This document shows positions 1 through 7,075 of a stretch of 20,070 bases of DNA, one piece after another. Made by a program: the position numbers and the translations under genes. Origin of the DNA: Pseudomonadota bacterium (lineage in GTDB: Bacteria > Pseudomonadota > Gammaproteobacteria > Burkholderiales > Burkholderiaceae_C); contig JAEYPG010000470.1 of the NCBI GenBank assembly GCA_023410975.1, forward strand, positions 1 through 20,070. The letters are read 5' to 3'. Within the stretch, counting starts at the first letter, position 1. Every line of letters begins with the position of its first letter. A model generated the notes under the pieces. The model was given only the letters and a program-made list of their open reading frames with translations. It was not told the DNA's origin and did no database searches.

Positions 1-182
1 CCGACGCGATGCAGAAGGCCGGCTCCACCGACCCGGGCAAGGTGGCCGAAGCCATCGCCAAGGGCAGCTACAAGGGCGTGGCCGGCGAATACTCCTTCAC
101 CGAGAAGCACGACCTGAAGACCTCGCCGGTGAGCGTGTACGGCTTCAAGAACGGGCAGCCGGAGGCGATTGCGTCGTTCTGA
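1..182 (+). CDS. Branched-chain amino acid ABC transporter substrate-binding protein, C-terminal fragment
   Basis: The reading frame enters at the window edge (first full codon at base 3) and stops with TGA at 180-182, leaving 59 residues. The tail reads like the C-terminus of LivK-type periplasmic binding proteins: a helix with DPGKVAEAI, then GVAGEYSFTEKHDLK, a strand SPVSVYGFKNGQ, and a short end. In that family the segment completes lobe II and the last strands describe the predicted 'cargo' of the ligand, so the parent protein would bind leucine-type amino acids or a related small ligand in the periplasm and deliver it to an ABC permease. A strong hairpin follows directly. The specific ligand cannot be told from this fragment. 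The family call rests on pattern similarity of a short piece. Confidence 0.7.
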   Translation, partial: DAMQKAGSTDPGKVAEAIAKGSYKGVAGEYSFTEKHDLKTSPVSVYGFKNGQPEAIASF

Positions 183-187
183 GCCCT

Positions 188-231
188 GGCACCCAAGGGC
201 CGTGACGGCAGCGTCGCGGCCCCCGGGTGCC
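188..231. terminator. Large two-part hairpin between convergent genes
   Basis: An outer stem GGCACCC (188-194) pairs with GGGTGCC (225-231). Inside it, after two unpaired bases on each side, 197-206 pairs with 213-222 over ten base pairs with one G-T wobble, closing a 6-base loop. It lies 5 bases after one stop codon and 11 bases before the convergent stop of kynA, so it can serve both strands. There is no U-tract; in this GC-rich background that is common and makes the mode of termination uncertain. Confidence 0.65.
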
Positions 232-242
232 GGAGCGGCGGC

Positions 243-1079
243 CTACAAATCCGTCCTCAACTGCCACAGCTCCGGAAACAGCACCACCTCCAGCATCTTG
301 CGCAGGTAGCTCACGCCGCCGGTGCCGCCGGTGCCGCGCTTCAAGCCGATGATGCGTTCCACTGTCGTGACGTGGCGGAAGCGCCAGAGCCGGAAGGCGT
401 CTTCCAGGTCCGTCAGCTTTTCGCCCAGCTGGTACAGCTCCCAGTGGTGATTCGGGTCGCGGTAGACCTCCAGCCATGCCGCCTCGACGCCAGGGTCGGC
501 TTGATACGGCTGTGTCCAGTCGCGCTCCAGGTGCGAGGCCGGCACCGCCAGGCCGCGCCGCGCCATCAGCCGCAGGGCCTCGTCGTAGAGCGAGGGCGCG
601 CGGTACGCGGCCTCCACCCGCGCCAGCAGCTCCGGGCGGTGCGTGTGCGGCTTGAGCATGGCGGCGTTCTTGTTGCCCAGCGCGAACTCGATGCAGCGGT
701 ACTGCGCGCTCTGGAAGCCGCTGGAGCTGGCCAGGAAGGGGCGCATCGCGCTGTATTCCGGCGGCGTCATGGTGGAGAGCACCGTCCAGGCGCTCACCAG
801 CTGCTCCAGGATGCGCGTGACGCGCGCCAGCATCTTGAACGCCGGGCTGAGCTCGTCGCGCCGCACGCAGTCCATGGCCGCGTCCAGCTCGTGCAGCAGC
901 AGCTTCATCCACAGCTCGCTGGTCTGGTGCTGGATGATGAAGAGCATCTCGTCGTGCGAGGGTGACAGCGGGTGCTGCGCGCTCAGCACCTCGTCCAGGT
1001 GCAGGTAGTCGCCATAGCTCATGGCACGGCTGAAGTCGAGCTGGGCGCCCTCCTCCGCGACGATGCGTTCGGTGCTCAT
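243..1079 (-). CDS. kynA: Tryptophan 2,3-dioxygenase
   Basis: A 278-residue heme enzyme that opens the indole ring of L-tryptophan to N-formylkynurenine, the first step of the kynurenine pathway, in the cytoplasm. Family signatures are plain: the active-site segment [13 protein letters not shown] with distal His51, substrate-binding Tyr109 and Arg113 in PPEYSAMR, the LGNKN motif near 135, the proximal heme ligand His236 in [12 protein letters not shown], and the glycine-rich GTGGTGG loop at 249-255. The length fits bacterial enzymes (about 280). The ATG at 1079 is chosen because a purine-rich AAAGGAAAGGGG sits just upstream; an open frame continues much further but has no family resemblance. 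It begins 17 bases after the stop of the hydrolase gene, so the two form one operon transcribed leftward. Kynureninase (kynU) is not in the window. Confidence 0.96.
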   Translation of the reverse strand: MSTERIVAEEGAQLDFSRAMSYGDYLHLDEVLSAQHPLSPSHDEMLFIIQHQTSELWMKLLLHELDAAMDCVRRDELSPAFKMLARVTRILEQLVSAWTVLSTMTPPEYSAMRPFLASSSGFQSAQYRCIEFALGNKNAAMLKPHTHRPELLARVEAAYRAPSLYDEALRLMARRGLAVPASHLERDWTQPYQADPGVEAAWLEVYRDPNHHWELYQLGEKLTDLEDAFRLWRFRHVTTVERIIGLKRGTGGTGGVSYLRKMLEVVLFPELWQLRTDL

Positions 1080-1096
1080 GGTGGGCCCCTTTCCTT

Positions 1097-1972
1097 TCAC
1101 AGGCCCAGCGCCCGCGCCAGCCAGCAGCTGGCCGCGCCCGCGGGATCTTCCAGGCCGTGAATCACGGAGAAGTGGTGTGCCTGCTCCACCGGCTGCAGTT
1201 CCACCGGGTTGCCCGCGTGCTGCCAGGCCTCGGCGAAGGTGGCCGACTGGCGCGCGAACTCCGCCGACTCCAGAGCGCCCCAGGTGACCCAGGCATGCGT
1301 GCCGCAGCGGCGCGCCAGCCGGGCGGGCGAATTGCGGCGGATCACGCCGTCGTCGAGCTGGATCATGGGCTGCAGGTAGCTCCAGCGCAGCGGCTCCAGC
1401 TCGTACAGGCCGCTGGCGAGGAAGGCTGCCGTGAAGGGGTTGTCCGGCAGGCCGTAGTCGCGCTCCCACGGCGTGAGCAGGCACATCGCCGCCAGGTGCG
1501 CGCCGGCCGAATGCCCGCCGACGGCCAGCCGCGCCGGGTCGCCGCCGTGCTCGCCGATGTGGCGCAGCACCCAGGCCACGGCCGCGCGCGCCTGGCGCAC
1601 GATCTCGTCCAGGCTCACGCGCGGGCACAGCGCGTAGTTCACGACCACCGTGGTGATGCCCAGCGCCCGTGGCCCCAGCGCCACGCCGCTGAAGTCGGCG
1701 GCGCTGAACGAGCGCCAGTAGCCGCCATGGAAGAAGACGAACACCGGCGCGCCGGGCTGCGCGGCGGGAAAGATGTCCAGCGTCTCCGCCCGCGTGGGGC
1801 CGAAGGGCAGGCCCAGCACGCAGGGCCGCTGCTCGCGCGCGCGGCGGCTGGCCTCGGCGTAGTGGCGCATCTCGGCGCCGGCGTCCGACACCAGCAGCGA
1901 AGGGTTGTACTGGCGGTCGATCTCGTCCTGGGTGCGGAAGTCGCGGTACAGCGGCGAGAGGGTGCTGGTCAT
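1097..1972 (-). CDS. Alpha/beta hydrolase, probable kynurenine formamidase (arylformamidase)
   Basis: A 291-residue serine hydrolase. The oxyanion-hole motif HGGYW at 82-86 is the signature shared with animal kynurenine formamidase (AFMID) and related esterases. The nucleophile Ser155 is in GHSAGAH, the acid is likely Glu235 or Glu238 in WGALESAEF, and the histidine is His266 or His267 in EQAHHFSV. Because it sits immediately upstream of kynA in the same operon, its likely reaction is hydrolysis of N-formylkynurenine to kynurenine and formate. Most bacterial kyn operons use the unrelated metal-dependent cyclase-family KynB, so this is an analogous enzyme and I leave the symbol blank. ATG at 1972 is supported by AGGAG about 10 bases upstream. 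It is transcribed divergently from the stress protein at 2111. Confidence 0.87.
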   Translation of the reverse strand: MTSTLSPLYRDFRTQDEIDRQYNPSLLVSDAGAEMRHYAEASRRAREQRPCVLGLPFGPTRAETLDIFPAAQPGAPVFVFFHGGYWRSFSAADFSGVALGPRALGITTVVVNYALCPRVSLDEIVRQARAAVAWVLRHIGEHGGDPARLAVGGHSAGAHLAAMCLLTPWERDYGLPDNPFTAAFLASGLYELEPLRWSYLQPMIQLDDGVIRRNSPARLARRCGTHAWVTWGALESAEFARQSATFAEAWQHAGNPVELQPVEQAHHFSVIHGLEDPAGAASCWLARALGL

Positions 1973-2110
1973 ATGAAGAAGCTCCTGTGAAGCGCGAGTG
2001 GGCCGGGCATGGAGTGGGGCCAGCCCAGGGGCGGGAATGGGCCTTGCCAAGGGTGGTTCCCGGGCCTGCCGGCCCTCAGCCAACCCCGAACAAGACAAGG
2101 AAGCAAGCAC

Positions 2111-2632
2111 ATGGGCAGCCAACATCCTTCTACCCCGGAAAGCAACGACATCGCCAAGCTCTGGGAGCTGATCAAGGACATGCGCTTCGGCATGCTGACC
2201 ACGCGGCACGAGAACGGCCACCTGCACTCCCGCCCGATGACCACGCAGAACCGCCGCGACGACGAGGCCGACGCGCTGTTCTTCTTCATGTCGCGCAGCG
2301 GCGAGCCCTTCGCCGACCTGCAACGCGAGCATCAGGTGAACGTCGCCTACGCCAACCCGTCCAGCGACACCTACGTCTCGGTCTCGGGCTTGGCCGAGGC
2401 GGTGGAGGACCCGGCCCTGCGCCGCGCGCTGTGGAACCCCGCCAATCAAGCCTGGTTCCCCAACGGCCCGGACGACGCGGACGTGGTGCTGGTGCGCGTG
2501 CGCATCACCCACGCCGAGTACTGGGACGTGCACGAGAGCAAGCTGGTTCAGCTCTACAAGATGGCCCGCGCAGCCGCCACGGGCCAGCCGCCCAAGGACC
2601 TGGGCGACCACGGCCAGGTGCGCATGCACTGA
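2111..2632 (+). CDS. General stress protein 26-type FMN-binding (pyridoxamine phosphate oxidase-like) protein
   Basis: A 173-residue split-barrel flavin-binding protein of the PNPOx-like general-stress family. Visible features are the N-terminal helix LWELIKDMRFGMLTT, the strand ending in LHSRPM (phosphate-binding area of the fold), the FFFMSRSGEPFADL segment, VNVAYANPSSDTYVSVSG, and late VRVRITHAEYWD, all in the order usual for this family. Such proteins bind FMN and perhaps FAD; their physiological reaction is not firmly established. ATG 2111 is taken over the longer open frame because AAGGAAG lies about 8 bases upstream and homologues start close to this helix. Promoter elements must lie in the 138-bp divergent gap with the kyn operon, but none is clear enough to mark. 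Confidence 0.88.
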   Translation: MGSQHPSTPESNDIAKLWELIKDMRFGMLTTRHENGHLHSRPMTTQNRRDDEADALFFFMSRSGEPFADLQREHQVNVAYANPSSDTYVSVSGLAEAVEDPALRRALWNPANQAWFPNGPDDADVVLVRVRITHAEYWDVHESKLVQLYKMARAAATGQPPKDLGDHGQVRMH

Positions 2633-2678
2633 AGCGCAAGCGGCTGTCCCTCCTCCGGCACGCGAAAGGCGGCAACGC

Positions 2679-2924
2679 ATGGAACTTCCGAACCACGCCC
2701 TGAAAGACCTCTTCGACCAGCTCGGCCTGCCCAGCGGGCGGGGTGACATCGAGCGCTTCATCGAGCTGCACCGCCCGCTGCCGCAGGAGATGCGGCTGGC
2801 GGACGCACCCTTCTGGAGCCCTGCGCAGGCGCAGTTCCTGAACGAGGAATTCCACGACGACGCGGACTGGGCGCCGCTGGTGGACCAGCTCAACGCGCTG
2901 CTGCACGCGTCGGCGCAGCCCTGA
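2679..2924 (+). CDS. DUF2789 family protein
   Basis: An 81-residue acidic, soluble protein matching the DUF2789 pattern: N-terminal HALKDLFDQLGLPS, then IERFIELHRPL, a central LADAPFWSPAQAQFL and a closing DADWAPLVDQLNALL. The family is found in proteobacteria and has no assigned function that I know of. It starts 46 bases after the previous gene, with GAAAGGCGG shortly upstream of the ATG, and may be co-transcribed with it. No signal peptide, membrane segment or catalytic motif is visible. The family call is firm; nothing can be said about the role. Confidence 0.87.
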   Translation: MELPNHALKDLFDQLGLPSGRGDIERFIELHRPLPQEMRLADAPFWSPAQAQFLNEEFHDDADWAPLVDQLNALLHASAQP

Positions 2925-3085
2925 GCCGCCACCCCGCCCCGGGCGCACGCCCCGCCCGCCCGCCCCCTGCAGAGATCACGCGCTCCCGCTCCGGGGCGGG
3001 GGACATCCGGCCCGGCTTGAGGCTGATCCAATGCCGGGGCCGCGCGAGCGGCCACACTGTGGGTTTGTACAAGTACCGGGTTCCC

Positions 3086-4102
3086 ATGTATTCCCACCTG
3101 CTCGTGCCGGTGGATGGCACTGCGCTGTCCACCTTGAACATCTCGCAGGCCGTGCGGCTTGCCCAATTGCTGGGAGCACGCATCACCTTCCTTCACGCCG
3201 AGCCGGACTACGCCGGCACCGGCGAAGGCGCGCTGCTGCGCGAGCTCGATCCGGCCTGGTTCGCGCAGGAAGCCCAGGGCGACAGCGCCGCGGTGCTGGG
3301 CAAGGCCATGGCCGAGGCCGGCGTGCTGCAGGTGCCCTGCGCCGGCCATGCCAAGGTCACGGACCGGCCGGCACAGGCCATCCTGGAAGCGGTGGAAGAG
3401 CTGGGCTGCGACCTGGTCGTGATGGCCTCGCACTCGCTGCACGGCCTGCGCACCTGGCTGTACGGCTCGCAGACCGAGAAGGTGCTGCGCCAGTCGCGCG
3501 TGCCGGTGCTGGTGACGCGCAGCGAGCGCGACGAGCCGCTGACGGCGGCCGAGCGCGCCATCACGGCGCTGCTGGACGAGCACCGTTCGATGGCCGTGGT
3601 GGTCAAGGGCCTGCAGGCGCTGGCCAACGAGGCGCGCCAGGGCGGACGGCTGGACGTGGCCGCCCTACGGCCCATGCTGCAGTACCTGCGCGACTTCCCG
3701 GAACGGCTGCACCATCCGAAGGAGGAACGCCACCTGCACGTGCGGCTGCTGCAGCGCCATCCGTTGGCGCAGGAGCTGCTGGCCGAGCTGGAGCGCCAGC
3801 ACCAGGTCGAGTACGAGACCGTTCGGCGGCTGACGCGGCTGGCGGACCGCTGCGCCGCCGGCGCGCCCGAGGCACTGACGGGGCTGCAGGACACCATGCA
3901 GACCTTCGCCGAGGCGGTGTGGGCCCACATGAAGCTGGAAGAAGGCCCGCTGCTGGCGCTGGCGCGCGAGCACCTGCTCGAAGAGGACTGGGAGGAGATC
4001 GCCGAGGCCTTCAAGGCCAACGACGACCCGGGCCTGGGCCGCTACGAGGCCGAGGAGCTGCGCAAGCTCTTCACGCGCATCGCGCGCTGGGTGCCGCACT
4101 GA
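3086..4102 (+). CDS. Universal stress protein fused to a hemerythrin HHE domain
   Basis: A 338-residue two-domain protein. Residues 1-146 form a UspA fold: MYSHLLVPVDGT at the start with the nucleotide-site Asp10, and the terminal SQTEKVLRQSRVPVLV strand. The ATP-loop Gly-2x-Gly-9x-Gly-Ser signature is altered: ASHSLHG has Ser117 where the first glycine is expected. Residues about 155-335 are a four-helix hemerythrin-like bundle with candidate iron ligands His166, His209 or His210 with Glu213/214 (HHPKEE), His239 (ERQHQ), and His281 with Glu285/286 (HMKLEE). HHE domains bind a di-iron site and respond to O2, NO or redox state, so a cytoplasmic stress sensor or iron/oxygen handler is likely. 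The ATG 3086 is chosen because the Usp fold begins exactly there; an in-frame start 69 bases earlier would add an unrelated tail. It ends 19 bases before the convergent permease. Confidence 0.88.
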   Translation: MYSHLLVPVDGTALSTLNISQAVRLAQLLGARITFLHAEPDYAGTGEGALLRELDPAWFAQEAQGDSAAVLGKAMAEAGVLQVPCAGHAKVTDRPAQAILEAVEELGCDLVVMASHSLHGLRTWLYGSQTEKVLRQSRVPVLVTRSERDEPLTAAERAITALLDEHRSMAVVVKGLQALANEARQGGRLDVAALRPMLQYLRDFPERLHHPKEERHLHVRLLQRHPLAQELLAELERQHQVEYETVRRLTRLADRCAAGAPEALTGLQDTMQTFAEAVWAHMKLEEGPLLALAREHLLEEDWEEIAEAFKANDDPGLGRYEAEELRKLFTRIARWVPH

Positions 4103-4121
4103 GCAAGCCGGCGCACGGCTC

Positions 4122-4994
4122 TCAGCGGCTCAGCCCCAGCACGCCCGGCTGGCGCCCCCAGCGGTTGATCAGCAGCGAGGCCAGGATCACCGCGCCGCCG
4201 GCGGCCAGGCGCGGCAGGTCGGCGTCGCGGTTCCAGATCAGCAGGTTCACCACCAGCCCGGCGGGCACGTGCAGCTCGTTCATCACTGCCAGCGTGCCCG
4301 CATCCACGCGGGTGCTGCCCAGCACCCACCAGTACATGCCCAGCGCGGTGGCGAACAAGCCCATCCAGGCCAGCACGCCCCACTGCACAGGCGTCTGCGG
4401 CAGCCTGCCCAAATCGCCGAACAGCAGGAACGACGGCAGCGCCAGCACCAGCGCGCCCAGGAAGAAGTGGCCGAAGAAGCGGTGCAGCGGCACCTCGGTA
4501 CGGTAGCGCGCCAGCAGGTGGCGGCACAGGATCTGGCCGGCGGCGAAGGTGGCGTTGGCCAGCTGCAGCAGCAAGAAGCCCAGCAGGTAGCTGCCTTCCA
4601 GCCGGTGGAAGCGGATGATGGCGCCGCCCCCCACGGCCACCGCCGCGGCCATCAGGGCGCGGCGGTTGAAGCGGCCTTCCAGCGCGTCGTCGATCAGGGT
4701 GACGTAGATCGGCGTGAGCACCGTGAACAGCAGCACCTCCGGCACCGTCAGCACGTTGAAGCTGCGGTAGAGGCAGAGGTACGTGACGCCGAACTGCAGC
4801 GCGCCGGCGAGCCAGAAGCCGCCCACCAGCCGCCGCGGCAGGCCGCGCCAGACGGTGAAGGGCACGAACACGGCGGCGGCGATGGCCACGCGCATCAGCA
4901 CGGCGAAATCGCTGTCCACTTTGCCGGCCAGGTACTGGCCGATCAGGCTGAAGGAAAACGCCCACAGGACGGTGACGATGATGAGATGGGGCAT
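4122..4994 (-). CDS. EamA/DMT-family transporter
   Basis: A 290-residue inner-membrane permease with about ten hydrophobic helices in two EamA repeats. The first starts with IIVTVLWAFSFSLIGQYLAGKV, and the second is near 150-280 with FFGHFFLGALVLALPS and GLFATALGMYWWVLGSTRV. The repeat motif of a proline-containing helix after YLCLYRSFNVLTVPEVLLF fits the drug/metabolite superfamily, specifically the carboxylate/amino acid/amine branch. The substrate and direction (usually efflux of metabolites) cannot be told. The ATG at 4994 has only a weak upstream purine stretch. It runs toward the UspA-hemerythrin gene, with 19 bases between the two stop codons, and has no obvious functional link to either neighbour. 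Confidence 0.85.
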   Translation of the reverse strand: MPHLIIVTVLWAFSFSLIGQYLAGKVDSDFAVLMRVAIAAAVFVPFTVWRGLPRRLVGGFWLAGALQFGVTYLCLYRSFNVLTVPEVLLFTVLTPIYVTLIDDALEGRFNRRALMAAAVAVGGGAIIRFHRLEGSYLLGFLLLQLANATFAAGQILCRHLLARYRTEVPLHRFFGHFFLGALVLALPSFLLFGDLGRLPQTPVQWGVLAWMGLFATALGMYWWVLGSTRVDAGTLAVMNELHVPAGLVVNLLIWNRDADLPRLAAGGAVILASLLINRWGRQPGVLGLSR

Positions 4995-5066
4995 GGCGGA
5001 ACGCAGGCGGAGGTCCGAAAAGCAAAACCCGCCACCTTAGCGCGTGCGGGGTGGCTGGCTCAGAGA

Positions 5067-5083
5067 GCCGGCCCATGCCGGGC
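5067..5083 (-). terminator. Possible short hairpin after the TrfA-like gene
   Basis: GCCGGCC (5067-5073) and GCCGGGC (5077-5083) can pair with one mismatch just past the TrfA-like stop codon on the leftward strand. The stem is short and has no U-tract, so this is a weak call. Confidence 0.3.
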
Positions 5084-5085
5084 GT

Positions 5086-5940
5086 TCAGCCCGCGGGCAG
5101 CACCTTGGCGGCCTTGCCGCGGGTGCTGCGTGTGACGTGGACGATGTCGGCGCCGTCGATGGTCCAGGCGTCCAGGAAGCCCTCGGCGACGAGCTGCTGC
5201 AGCGCCACGCGCAGCGCCTTGCGGAAGTCGGTGAGCCGCGCGGCGCGCGAGCCCGTGAGGCCCTTGAGCGTCTCCACCTTCAGCGGATAGGGGGCCTCGT
5301 GGGTGGAGAAGTAGCTGTGCAGGTACTTGGCCAGCGCGCTGCGCAGGCGCAGCCGCTGCTCCCACCAGACCTGCGTGTAAGCGCTGGGCCCGAAGAGCTT
5401 GATGATTTCCGGCTCCAGCCACACCGTCCACTTGGACTTGGGCTCGTCGCTGTCAGCCGACTTGCCCATGAACTTGCGCACCAGCGCACCCTGGTAGAGG
5501 TAGAAGCCGTCGCCACTGGTGGTGTCGGAGCTGAGCCGGATGCTGGTGAACTGCAACCGGTCGAAGCTGGCCTTGAGCCGGTTGTAGCCCTCGACGCTGC
5601 GCTTCCAGCCCAGCTCCTTGAGGAAGGAGTAGGCGGTGAAGCTCACGGCCTCGCCCAAGGGCTGGCAGCGCGCCAGGTGGATGAGTTGCAGGAACACGTC
5701 CTCGTCGTCCTGGCGCAGTTCCTCGCCCCGCACCGTCAGCACCCAGCCGGCCAGCGTCTGGATGGTGCGATGCTCGCGGTAGAAGCTGCGAGGCTCGTTC
5801 TGGTTGCCGACCGTGAACAGCGAGGAGCGCGCAATGGGATTGGGCAGGCCCCTCACCCGCTCGTGCCACAGCGGCAGTTGCGTCGGCTGAACGGGCAAGG
5901 GCAGGCGCGGATTCGGCGGGGAGCTGCGGTCCTGGGGCAT
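5086..5940 (-). CDS. TrfA-like plasmid replication initiator
   Basis: A 284-residue protein resembling TrfA, the iteron-binding initiator of IncP plasmids such as RK2. Diagnostic stretches are RSSLFTVGNQNEPR (39-51), GEELRQDDEDVFLQL (72-86) with LARCQPLGE following, and FTAYSFLKELGW (101-112). The C-terminal half has a winged-helix-like pattern ending near 270. TrfA binds direct-repeat iterons at oriV, opens the AT-rich region and, with DnaA, recruits the host helicase; exactly such a region lies directly upstream (6042-7035). The frame stays open up to 6294, but the ATG at 5940 begins next to the conserved core and the extension would run through iteron copies, so 5940 is preferred even though no good Shine-Dalgarno is visible. 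It belongs with the Rep_3 and ParAB genes to its right. Confidence 0.85.
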   Translation of the reverse strand: MPQDRSSPPNPRLPLPVQPTQLPLWHERVRGLPNPIARSSLFTVGNQNEPRSFYREHRTIQTLAGWVLTVRGEELRQDDEDVFLQLIHLARCQPLGEAVSFTAYSFLKELGWKRSVEGYNRLKASFDRLQFTSIRLSSDTTSGDGFYLYQGALVRKFMGKSADSDEPKSKWTVWLEPEIIKLFGPSAYTQVWWEQRLRLRSALAKYLHSYFSTHEAPYPLKVETLKGLTGSRAARLTDFRKALRVALQQLVAEGFLDAWTIDGADIVHVTRSTRGKAAKVLPAG

Positions 5941-6041
5941 GGCGGTGTGGACGTGGCCGGGGCGTCGGTGGGAGTCTGCAGGCGATGCGGCCTCGCCCGG
6001 CCTCGCACTTCGTCCCCCGCGCCGTCCTGGCGGCGGACGGC

Positions 6042-6769
6042 GGGAGCCAGAAGGCGTGCCAGGAGCGGTTCCGAAGCCTGCATCCATGCTCCAGCCCGCG
6101 CCGTGCGGGCAGTGTCCCGGAGTGCTTTCACGGCGCGCAAGCGGGCCGGGTCGCCCGCTGACTCCCGATGCACGCTCTCTGACTCCCGGCGAACACGGGC
6201 TGCAGCCGGGGCGCGCCTTCTGGCTCCCGCATCGCCGAGGTCTGGTTCGGGAGCACACGAGAAGACCGCTCGCCAGGGCGCCTGTGGTCTGCACTGCGTT
6301 CCGTCACCCGGCGCAGGCCGGCCGGTACGCCCCCTGGCTCCCAGGCCCCAGTGCCCTCTGCCGTCTGGCAGCGCCCGCCGACGTTCAGCCGAGGCAGCTG
6401 CCCCGGATGCAGGCCCGTGGGCTCGCACGTCGGCGTCAGCTCTGGAGGAAATCCTCTGCGCTTGCGTTCGTGCCCTGCGCGGACCTCGCATGCGGATGGG
6501 AGTCAGCGGGCGAGCGGTCACGCGCAAAAGCGGCCTGGGAGCCTGCGCGCGGACGCCAAGCGCGATGGCCGGCAGCTGGTGGCAGAGCCTTGCCCGGCTC
6601 CCTGTCCGCGCGAAGACGCTCGCCTTCCGGCTCCCAGTGGCGTTCATGTCGTTCGCGCCGAGTCCATGCGGCACGGTGTGGTGATCGTCTGGCCGGCTGC
6701 TTCCTGCTCGCTGTCTTCTTGCGGGCCTGCACTGGTGGCACTCGAAGCGTGGCACGCCTTCCGACTCCC
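6042..6769. repeat. Scattered single iterons in both orientations
   Basis: Isolated matches to the 17-bp consensus GGGAGYCWGMRGGCGTG: plus strand at 6042-6058 and 6498-6514; minus strand at 6152-6166, 6171-6187 (weaker), 6212-6228, 6327-6342, 6619-6635 and 6753-6769. A weaker plus-strand match is at 6537-6553. They are spaced irregularly, unlike the phased array. In iteron plasmids such extra sites contribute to copy-number control by pairing origins; the copies nearest 5940 may also let the initiator repress its own gene. Confidence 0.7.
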
Positions 6770-6779
6770 GCCGTTCTGC

Positions 6780-6816
6780 GATTCAAGAAGGATTCAAGCA
6801 GATTCAAGAAGATTCA
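6780..6816 (+). repeat. AT-rich tandem repeats, candidate DNA-unwinding element
   Basis: Four near-tandem copies of GATTCAAGAA start at 6780, 6791, 6801 and 6811 (the last shortened to GATTCA). This is one of the few AT-rich stretches in very GC-rich DNA. It is followed after four bases by a DnaA box and then by the iteron array. Short AT-rich repeats next to iterons are where DnaA and the initiator melt the origin in RK2-type oriV. Confidence 0.7.
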
Positions 6817-6820
6817 GCCC

Positions 6821-6829
6821 TGTGGACAA
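6821..6829 (-). promoter_or_regulatory. DnaA box
   Basis: TTGTCCACA on the minus strand, one base from the consensus TTATCCACA, placed between the AT-rich repeats and the phased iterons. Confidence 0.7.
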
Positions 6830-6873
6830 GCCTGCCAAGTGGCTGTCGCGGCTGAAGCTTCTGACTCCCACCC

Positions 6874-7025
6874 GGGAGCCAGAAGGCGTGGGGGCGGGAG
6901 TCAGCGGGCGCGGCTTCCGGGAGTCTGAAGGCGTGCCCTGCGGGAGCCAGCGGGCGTGGGCCCAGGCCCGCCCAAGGACAGATACCGGGAGTCTGAAGGC
7001 GGCTGGAAGGGAGTCAGCGGGCGTG
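6874..7025 (+). repeat. Phased iteron array (six direct 17-bp repeats)
   Basis: Direct copies of GGGAGYCWGMRGGCGTG begin at 6874, 6896, 6919, 6942, 6987 and 7009. The steps are 22, 23, 23, 45 and 22 bp, so one position (about 6964) is skipped or decayed and all lie on the same face of the helix. Two sub-types alternate in the variable part: -AGAAGG-/-TGAAGG- and -AGCGGG-. A partial inverted copy lies just left at 6854-6869. The 22-23-bp period with a 17-bp unit matches the iteron layout of RK2 oriV, but the sequence of the unit is different from RK2. Confidence 0.85.
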
Positions 7026-7026
7026 C

Positions 7027-7035
7027 TGTGGACAA
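7027..7035 (-). promoter_or_regulatory. DnaA box
   Basis: TTGTCCACA on the minus strand, two bases after the last phased iteron; same sequence and orientation as the box at 6821-6829. Confidence 0.65.
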
Positions 7036-7075
7036 CCCGCGACAGCAGGGGACGCTTGCGCGGCGCAGCCGGCCA

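Larger units (their letters stand above)
5941..7075. other. Non-coding replication origin region of RK2 oriV type
   Basis: About 1.1 kb between two leftward initiator genes with no convincing gene; the open frames here are the usual GC-rich chance frames and none matches a family. It holds at least a dozen copies of a 17-bp iteron, four AT-rich 10-11-bp direct repeats, and two DnaA boxes, one on each side of the phased iteron array. The combination of phased iterons, AT-rich repeats, DnaA boxes and an adjacent TrfA-like gene is the known architecture of an iteron-controlled oriV. Origin function itself is inferred. Confidence 0.75.

Noticed and set aside
1080..1628. N-terminal extension of kynA
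   Set aside because: The extension overlaps the upstream hydrolase in another frame and has no resemblance to the dioxygenase; a ribosome site supports the start at 1079.
3016..3030. FNR/ANR-like box upstream of the UspA-hemerythrin gene
   Set aside because: TTGAG-N5-TCCAA has the wrong spacing and two mismatches from TTGAT-N4-ATCAA, so it is not supportable although the gene would suit such control.
1097..3583. A very long leftward open frame of more than 800 codons
   Set aside because: Only its last 291 codons match a family (the hydrolase). The rest runs antisense through three genes with clear family matches and is a chance frame of GC-rich DNA.
5941..6294. N-terminal extension of the TrfA-like protein
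   Set aside because: The added 118 residues are Pro/Arg/Gly-rich, carry several iteron copies in the DNA, and match nothing; 5940 begins beside the conserved core.
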